Shown piece by piece: positions 56,679-64,000 of a DNA stretch of 64,000 bases. The DNA comes from Hyperoplus lanceolatus. Taxonomy: Eukaryota > Chordata > Actinopteri > Uranoscopiformes > Ammodytidae. The stretch covers positions 10,567,001-10,631,000 of the forward strand of contig CM049402.1 of the NCBI GenBank assembly GCA_026929865.2. Direction: 5' to 3'. Position 1 is the first letter of the stretch; every line of letters begins with the position of its first letter. The notes beneath the pieces were generated by a model. The model saw nothing but the letters and a program-made list of their open reading frames with translations. It made no database searches and had not been told where the DNA came from. The position numbers and the translations under genes are program-made.

Positions 56679-56687
56679 CTCCGCTTC
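56679..56687 (-). CDS. spock3: 9-nt SPOCK3 microexon, copy 2 (E-A-E)
   Basis: GAAGCGGAG with the same acceptor (CGCTTACTTAAAG) and donor (GTGAGTAC) as 11,527-11,535 and the same CT-rich tract upstream. Immediate flanks are identical to copy 1 over more than 200 bp. In a minus-strand transcript it precedes copy 1; if both were spliced in, the product would gain E-A-E twice in frame. Whether it is used cannot be told from sequence. It may also be the other haplotype's copy. Confidence 0.6.
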
Positions 56688-57464
56688 CTTTAAGTAAGCG
56701 TAGAAGGAGACAGAGAGAGAAATAGAGGGAAGAGAGAAGAGAGAGAGAAAGAAAGGTTAGTGATTATGGCACAGTATGCTCTGTCTATCAGATCTATGAC
56801 AACCATAATGTGTTACCCCTCCTGAATACTGAGCTCCACTCTTGAGATTCATTTATTAGGAATCTGATTCCGAAGATGGAAGAATACCAAAGGACTCACA
56901 CATACACACACTCGCGCTCGCAGACTTATTTGATGTGACATGTAATTTGAAACACATTTAGGGGCAAATTGTACAGGCTTAGATTGGAGACATAGCATAA
57001 CGGGAAACGAGAGAGAGAGGAGAGAGAAAAAATAATGAGGCAGGGTGGGTGTGTAAAAGTAGAGCCAAGAGGAAAAAAAGGTATATTAATATAAAGGTGT
57101 GTTATTATTGTGGTTGGGAGGGGAGGGTTAAAGGATGTTCTGGAGAGGTTTCACTCATCTGAATAACATACGTATGTAATTCAAAACTGAGTTATCATGA
57201 GAATCTGACTTACTGGAGTCTGCTTACCACATTTCTGTGGAAACAGCATGTAAAACTGTCTGGAGAGACAGCCAACTAGATCAGAAAGATGAACATAAAG
57301 CTAGCTGGAGTAGACAGTGCTACATTTGCCAACTATCCATCTTCTATATTGTAAAAAATATCCTTTTTTTTAGAACCAACATCTTTGCATTCCACTAAGG
57401 GCTGGCTTATGAAAAGCATTTTCTTTTCTCAATTTCACCGCGTAGAGTAATGTTATAAAGGTTG

Positions 57465-58112
57465 ATAGAACGTAATATTTTGTCCAGAGTTGTAGAAGAA
57501 AAACAAGTACAAGATCTCTTTCAAATCTTAAAAGGTTTATTTTCTAAATTGAGTGAGCAGAAACATGCGCATGTACACTGGTTCTCAAAAAGCAAATCCT
57601 AGTAAGACTGACTTTAAAATGGCGGGACACAATGCTATATGGAAACATACAATATTTCTGATTGGTTGACTGTGTGTTGGAGGCTGGCCGTGGTTTGGAC
57701 TTGCCTTGATGTCTCTCCAAGCTGGTCATCTAATGGCAGAAGATACCCATAAAAGGAAGGGAGGAAACTACGCTACCTCACTATGGACATACTGTAGGTG
57801 CAGGTCTAACTGGAGAAGGACCTTTGCTATGCAGATGCTATGTAGTTACTAAGAGTGCAGGCGAGTTCTCAATGGTCGTAGCCTGACCTTGGTCGTAGCC
57901 TGACCTTGTAAACCAAGTGATAAAGAAGATCTAAAACAGACAGTCAATTATTTACTGAAACTGTCTTCTCCCTGTATGCCTATAGTGTTCTTAGTGTGCA
58001 CTTAGTATGGAGAGACTAGACAGCTCAATAACGTGTAGTGAAGGTTAACTTACAAAAGTGTGCAAAATAAAGTATAAGAAAGTGTAAAAAGCACAAGAGT
58101 ATAAAATTACCC
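57465..58112. mobile_element. Unclassified insertion present only in duplication copy 2
   Basis: Copy 1 (near 12,375-12,415) lacks these roughly 650 bp. The interior has a short direct repeat (TGACCTTG + GTCGTAGCC near 57,885-57,905) and, on the minus strand, an AATAAACC near 57,538. It could be a solo LTR or a DNA element; terminal motifs and target duplication were not resolved. Confidence 0.45.
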
Positions 58113-58440
58113 TTTAATCCACTTGAATTGACTTGCTACTAGCTCATATAAAGAGGTTCCAATTCCTAACCCACACACCAGTTCACCTTTTCTGTATCTG
58201 TACACAGCACCCCCAGTAGCTTTGGTATAACCACCTGACTGTGATGGATTACAGCCCATTGGAGGCTCACAGTGTGGCTGAATCTCAAACAGATCCTGCT
58301 GAACAAATATACTTGGTGTTGTCTTGTTGATTTCTGTGCCATCTGGATAAATTGCGACATGTTGGTGTTTTCTGCTGAGTTCAATCTAACCTGCAGCTAG
58401 AAACATGTTGTGGCATTTACAGTGTCCAGCAGAAGGACTG

Positions 58441-58814
58441 TAGCCTGGCTCCGCCCGCCCGCCTACTTCCGGCCAAATTTTATTTTCCCTTCAGTAGTCA
58501 GTCTGGGTGTACAGCCCATTTCCCAGTTTTGTTGGAGATTCGACAGCCGGTCCAATCAGCGAACAGAGCGAGTGGCTGAGAACGATGACGTCGAAGTCGC
58601 GCTCCAGTTTCAGTTGCCAGAAGCCGGCTCATGACACACGTGACGACCAAACGTTATGCGATTGGTTGGCTAATCCAGAGTGGCACTGGGCAGATCCAAT
58701 AGTTTTAAACTTTAACAGACACCCGCCTCCATGAGTTAACGTTTGCCAATTAAAGCACTGCCAGACCTTCTGTACAAATGAAATGAAGTACGATGGTCTG
58801 GTAGCACCAGGCTA
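58441..58814. mobile_element. TIR transposon with 9-bp target duplication (Mutator-like), copy 2
   Basis: It starts TAGCCTGGCTCCGCCCGCC and ends GGTAGCACCAGGCTA, flanked by a perfect 9-bp repeat GAAGGACTG (58,432-58,440 and 58,815-58,823). Duplication copy 1 has the empty site (CAGCAGAAGGACTGAGGGG, about 12,776-12,794). Relative to 13,820-14,804 it is in the opposite orientation and lacks the nested TTAA element. Confidence 0.92.
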
Positions 58815-60557
58815 GAAGGACTGAGGGGCTGTGGCCTGAAATGCACTTGAACTGTTTTTCTTATAAGCTGGTGTGATTTAAGGTTAACAGCGGCTGCCAC
58901 TGGCCCCTCTTATTATTCAATACCAAGTCCCAGGCATGACCTTTCCTCGTCTAGGACCCCTATTAATATTTTAGTGCGCTCATCTCGAAAGCATAAAGTA
59001 TCTGTTAAACTTGCTGCAACACGGACCCAATGTCAGTCAAACTCTTTCAAGTGATTGCAAGGACATAAGTGTTGTTATTATCAAATCTTTTTAGATGGTG
59101 GTGCTGGAGTTTTCAGAAGTGATTTTCCCAGTGAAGGAATTGTCTGTGGACTGCGCCCATTTAAAGCTGTTTAGTTGAGTCTTCTTTAGGGTTTGATTCA
59201 AATCTGTTTAAGCATGTAGCACAGCAGCTTTCCATTAAGAGTTGCTCTTAAGCACCTGCATGATCAAGTTAAATCAGGCTGTAGCGTTTAGGAGGTCTCC
59301 CTGGAGGACACGGGCGAGACGTCTCAATGAGGAGATAAAGTAGGAAAAGAGAGATAACAACTTTAATGAAAACTATAAATAAGCATAGATGGTAACGTGA
59401 CATTCAGTCCTGTGGTAAGCAATGCAACTGCCTACTTTCTGTCTTGTTACACAATATGAACATGTGTTGTATTATAGGAAAATTATGAAAGCTGCAGGAC
59501 AGTCAATTAATTATGTGTTAGCACATGTGTACATCATACACCAGTCCTAGAAACCTGCATATGCTGGCTGTAATACTTTAACAGAAGCTAGTAAACTGTC
59601 ATGTAAACACAGGGTGGTAGCTTTTTCAGTGCACTTTTTAGTTCCAAAACAGTCCCTGGCCTCTGTTGACCTTATATCAAAAGTAATTCCATGGAGTGAG
59701 TTCACAGATTTTAAGAAGAGAGCATTCAAAGAGAGAATGGTAATGGATCTGTACTCCATATTGGCAGGTGGCCCAGGAACTTGGATCGGTAATGATAAAA
59801 GAGAAAGTTGGCTCGGGGCATCCTTGGTGTTAAAGCAGAGGATCTATTTTATTGGTGCTCTCATTTTCCATTACTGATTATCAGATGGTGAAGCTAAACC
59901 CAGCAAAGTAGTAATATGCAGCGGGGAGGGACAAAGCAGCCAGGACTTGAACTGGCTTCATTCTTATCTGTTTGGTTAACTTATTGTTGATGCAGAAATA
60001 ACAACATTCGCTGGATATGAGAGAGTTAAAGCCAGTCTTACACTGATGCAGGCAATGAAAAAGCTGGTTAATTTAACAAGAGTGTATTTAAAGAAATTAA
60101 TGAGCAGATGTCTGTATTTTTAACAAAAACGACATTTCTAGAATATGATCAAAATCATGATGATGCTCAAAAGGGGGATATTAATTTGCATGTAAATACT
60201 CATTATTTCTATGCCAGCAAGAGTTGACTCTTAACACATAAGCAGTTTTTCAGTTCTTTCGTGTGGGAGTGTCTCAAAAAGACATTAATTTATGTCATGA
60301 CATCTTCACAGTCATTCTGTCTCCTGGGTCTCTAGCTGGTCGGCTATTTTTTTCTCTGAGTTTATAGTGATGGGCTTGAGATCTCATCTGATAGAAGATC
60401 CCCAAGGAAGTCTGGGACTGGAAAAGGTAGAGAGGAAGCGGAATTGATTCAGAGAAGAAGAGAAGTGGGAATGGCTTGGGCCAGAGTTGCTTCACTTAGC
60501 AGAAGTAACCTGCGCTGAGTGTGTGTGGGTGTGTGTGCGTGCCTGTGTGGGCGTACT

Positions 60558-60561
60558 TGCA

Positions 60562-60622
<61 letters not shown>
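60558..60622. repeat. (GT)n microsatellite
   Basis: A GT array of about 60 bp, preceded by interrupted GT units from about 60,519. Confidence 0.95.
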
Positions 60623-60624
<2 letters not shown>

Positions 60625-62312
60625 CTAAAAGTTGGTATTGGTTTTTGTACACAAGTACTTGCATTAACATTGAAATAGGCAAAGCCACGCCTGGAGTGCT
60701 GACGGAAGACGTCATAATCAGGGGATGAGGATGCAAATCTGGGCCCCTCGGTGGAAACTCAACAGAAAATGTACTGTGTACTTTATGCAATTTATTCATG
60801 GGTCTGGAACCTTGCCCAATTCCTTCGCTCCCTCCTCCTATTCCCCATAGTCTCTAACAGTAATTCATTCCCCCTCTCCTCCTCCTCCTCTAAATCCCTC
60901 TCCTCCTTACGCTACACTCTAGACAAGCGCTGGTCTGGGATCTGATAGGCATCCTATGAAGCTGATATACCAACTCTGTGAGCATAGCAGAACAGAGCAG
61001 AGTGGATTTTAGAAACACGCTGCATCAGATTATTTCACTGTTAGGCCTCTGCAGGAGTGAGGAATGCTGAGGGGAATGTTTATAGTGGAGACTAGTGGAG
61101 TTTTTTTTGCTTCAACCAATGGTATTGAAGGTGCACTATTACTCTTGCAAAGAAAATCACCAAACCGGAGAGGGAAATGGTACATTTCATTAGCATGTTC
61201 TCAATAGAAACCGTCCTAATGAGAAAATAAACATCTGATTCCTCCCCATGATGTAAATAAAATTTAAGAAAAAAACACCAGAAGGTAGCACCATCATGTT
61301 TCATTTATAACAAGATAAATTGCGCATTTTCAAAGGATGTGACATGACTGATAAAATATACTGATTGGGCTTATGCATAGGGTTATTGGCAATTTATATA
61401 GCAGCTTTGTATAGACAAATTACACGGATCACTTGTTTGCTCAGTGACTTTAAGGGCGTTACATGCTATTAACGTTATGACCAGCACTCAAACCCCCAAG
61501 GTCATGTGGGTTAGCCATAACTGGCCGAACAATATGATTATAAATCTGTCAGCGCTGCCATTACTGCAGTGACAGAGTCAACCTGTGTGAGTGAATATGG
61601 AGGTTATTCAGGCTGCAAACACTAGTGTTAAAGTGATTTAAAAAAATATGTGAATACCCCAACTGCCTGGTTCCAAACTGATAGTTGGTATTACTTGCGA
61701 GCTTATGATTGAATGTTGATAAATCAACAGACAGAATATTTTTTTTAGGAAACAAAAACATTTTTTTATTGCTTCACAGATTGGACAAAAAAAATCAAAC
61801 AATTACTTTTTTTGTAGGGGATACAATGTGCTATACCAGCCTGTAGCCATGGTGACAGTTTTAGGAATTAGGAATGACTGAAAATATGCAGCTCCCGCTT
61901 TAAGCGATTCAAAATGAATCAGGAAATCAAAAGAGGACTGTACGTTAGCGAGCTAAAGAGCTTTTTCAAGTCACTCTTGTGAAAATATTCAGGATAATTA
62001 CAATAATGGAGATTCACCACAAACAACATTTTGTATTATTGAACACAACTTGCGGCTGATGATTTCTATGTACTGTAGCCAGAACTGGCAGATTGTTATT
62101 TTGGTTATTAATGTCAAATTCAAAAGTGAGATACCCATCCTTCAACCCAAATCTATCTATCTATAGCCAAACCATGAAGAAGACTTGAGAGTGGACTGAG
62201 CAGGATAATGTAGTCAAACGATGTGAAGAGAAGCAGATTGAGGATTTTCATAAGCAAAAGGGAAGACAAAAGAATAGAGGAATTTGAAAGTGTCTGACTG
62301 AGACAGAGGAAG

Positions 62313-62317
<5 letters not shown>

Positions 62318-62391
<74 letters not shown>
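62318..62391. repeat. (GA)n microsatellite
   Basis: A pure GA array of about 74 bp. Confidence 0.95.
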
Positions 62392-62392
<1 letters not shown>

Positions 62393-62571
62393 AAAGCAGA
62401 AAATGAAGAACAGAAGTTGAGGTTTGCCTTCCTGTCGGGCAGCTCCACCGGACTCAATCCAGTATTCGTGTATAGAGCCTCAAGATTGACAGGCAGCATC
62501 TCATCTCATTCATATCAACAGCAACACTGAATATTACATGTGGCACTGGGAAGTTGAAGCAGCTTGCTACT

Positions 62572-62594
62572 GCACACACACACAGACACACACA

Positions 62595-62687
<93 letters not shown>
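62572..62687. repeat. (CA)n microsatellite
   Basis: A CA array of about 110 bp with CACAGA interruptions near its start. Confidence 0.95.
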
Positions 62688-62692
<5 letters not shown>

Positions 62693-62766
62693 CACCTGCT
62701 TCTGAAGATAGCTGTGCAAACAAATGAATTGTTTATTGGAGTGTACTTTCCCCGCATGCTCTCTCT

Positions 62767-62768
<2 letters not shown>

Positions 62769-62855
<87 letters not shown>

Positions 62856-62868
62856 GCACGCACACACA
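62769..62868. repeat. (CA)n microsatellite
   Basis: A CA array of about 80 bp followed by CGCA variants; it lies 80 bp after the preceding CA array. Confidence 0.95.
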
Positions 62869-63877
62869 ATTTGGATCAGAACAAACATAGCTCCATCATA
62901 TTACAACAGCGAAAATTCTACTGGTCTGTTACGCTATATGTAAGGATCAAGGTAACCAATGACAACATTTGTATTCACAGCCAATCCGGCTTCTCCAAAC
63001 TGAGACAAATGACTTCTCTTTCTTTCTGCTTACATCCCACTCGCTCTCCCCTTGGCTTTCTATTTTTATAGCCTCCCTCGTTCATCAATCCTATTCCTCT
63101 TCCCTCAACACCCCTTTTTTTCCAGTGCTGAAAAAAACATCCCTGAAGTAACACCATGGATCCAAGCCAAACATCCCAAATATTGTTTCTCTCTTTTCAG
63201 GTTAATGAAGGGGAAACACTGGGGAGTCTGTTATCCCCAATATCTTTCTATTTTCACACTTTTCAGGTGTCTTTCTTTTCTTTCTAGCACCTTCAGGACA
63301 TAGGGCATTGTGCAATCAGCACTTTATAAGCGACGTGCAACAAAACTAGCACTTTAAATACCTTAGCACTAAAGCACTGTTAGCACTTAACACCATATTT
63401 GTTTGGTCGCCCAAATCCTGGTTTGTCGTGAGCAACATTGCATCAGCGAGACTGTTTTTATATGTCTTATTTATTATACTCTTTCATTGTTATCATTATT
63501 TTTCTTATTGTATTGTTGCTTTTCTTTTTGATTGAGTGTGTTGTGATGAGTTACACTTATTTAGTTAACATCAACCTGCTTAAGGGACTAAAGACAGAAA
63601 TCAGTTACTAAATCTGGCATATTACATGTAAATGGTCATCAAGATGTTCCTGTTTCTTAACAAATAAGCCTAAAATCTATTACTGTCTTTTTCATTTCTT
63701 CTATTTTTTCTGTATTTTTCAGGATATGAACATGAAAAGAAAACACATTACCAGTGACTAGTACAGGAGGAGCAGTGGAAAGAGATAGAGTTAGTTAAGA
63801 ACAGGGGGAACTAGTAAGGAATAAAAAGAAAGAGGAGCGACGGAGCTCTGAGTAACACTGATCTTTGCACATTCCCG

Positions 63878-63879
<2 letters not shown>

Positions 63880-63905
<26 letters not shown>
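63880..63905. repeat. (GA)n microsatellite
   Basis: A short pure GA array of about 25 bp. Confidence 0.9.
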
Positions 63906-63908
<3 letters not shown>

Positions 63909-64000
63909 AAGGTTTCAAGCAGCGAATAGAGAACGTTGTGAGAAAACACCGACAGAGTATAATTGAAAGAAACAATGGGTGCAGAGGAGAGTCACTGTAG

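Larger units (their letters stand above)
54545..59841. repeat. Segmental duplication pair 1, copy 2
   Basis: The collinear partner of 9,605-13,661, including the SPOCK3 microexon but not the DDYF exon, which lies just outside the duplicated block in copy 1. The left edge coincides with the end of the SANT-encoding TIR relic (54,537). Insertions specific to this copy are about 57,465-58,112 and 58,441-58,814, plus smaller ones near 56,370-56,420 and 59,230-59,340. Confidence 0.9.
59842..64000. other. No gene recognised; microsatellite-rich flank
   Basis: Apart from the listed microsatellites only short frames occur. I searched the minus strand for the missing upstream exons of ALDH3B and for testican upstream exons and saw none. 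A-rich and T-rich blocks near 61,080-61,810 and 63,450-63,720 show no clear element ends. Confidence 0.45.

Noticed and set aside
62454-62890. Frames of 89-116 codons on both strands made of Val-Cys and Thr-His repeats
   Set aside because: Same artefact of CA/GT arrays, with no start context or homology.
63970-64000. ATG-containing end of the window that might begin an exon
   Set aside because: ATGGGTGCAGAGGAGAGTCA reaches an in-frame or nearby stop quickly and lacks any supporting motif.

Overview
The window looks like non-coding-rich chromosomal DNA of a ray-finned (teleost) fish. The evidence is spliced vertebrate gene fragments, a dense mix of transposon families typical of fish (L2, a Rex1/Babar-like LINE, L1/Tx1-like, Tc1, hAT, piggyBac-like and Harbinger-like elements, tRNA-derived SINEs) and very many long (CA)n and (GA)n microsatellites. 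I could not name the species. There are no bacterial-type genes, no CRISPR arrays and no rRNA genes. Most open frames are repeats or transposon relics.

Host coding sequence was found only on the minus strand. (1) A 46-bp exon at 9,413-9,458 and a 9-bp microexon at 11,527-11,535 read E-A-E then DDYFKSWAPAKSLDQ. This matches the EVE/DDYF region of testican-3 (SPOCK3), a secreted calcium-binding proteoglycan. (2) Five exons between 42,070 and 26,933 splice into one exact frame of 309 codons plus stop. They encode the C-terminal two thirds of an ALDH3B-type aldehyde dehydrogenase, ending in the prenylation box CSLM. No exons for its N-terminal third were seen in the 22 kb upstream.

The layout is dominated by two duplications. 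Pair 1: 9.6-13.66 kb is repeated at 54.5-59.84 kb, carrying a second copy of the SPOCK3 microexon (56,679-56,687). Pair 2: 16.1-19.5 kb is repeated at 34.3-39 kb, carrying a second copy of the catalytic ALDH3B exon (17,687-18,076 versus 35,836-36,228); each copy is followed by a 23-bp-unit minisatellite (23.9-24.8 kb and 39.06-40.07 kb). The ALDH3B piece therefore sits, same strand, between two copies of a SPOCK3 microexon. Either this is a real rearrangement inside a large SPOCK3 intron, or the assembly has placed alternative haplotypes in tandem.

Region by region: 0-9.4 kb transposon fragments, microsatellites and SPOCK3 intron; 9.4-13.7 kb SPOCK3 exons and duplication copy 1; 13.8-16.6 kb a 9-bp-TSD transposon containing a TTAA transposon, then a Rex1-like LINE; 16.6-24.8 kb orphan ALDH3B exon, TIR elements, Tc1 relic, minisatellite; 24.8-42.1 kb ALDH3B exons with introns full of nested hAT, piggyBac-like, SINE, LINE and TA-TSD elements; 42.3-54.5 kb a pile of LINEs (L2, L1 split by another L2, which is itself split by a TIR element) and a SANT-encoding TIR relic; 54.5-59.8 kb duplication copy 2; 59.9-64 kb microsatellite-rich sequence without recognised genes. 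Several transposon ends could be fixed exactly because target-site duplications are intact, and in three cases the duplicated partner preserves the empty site.
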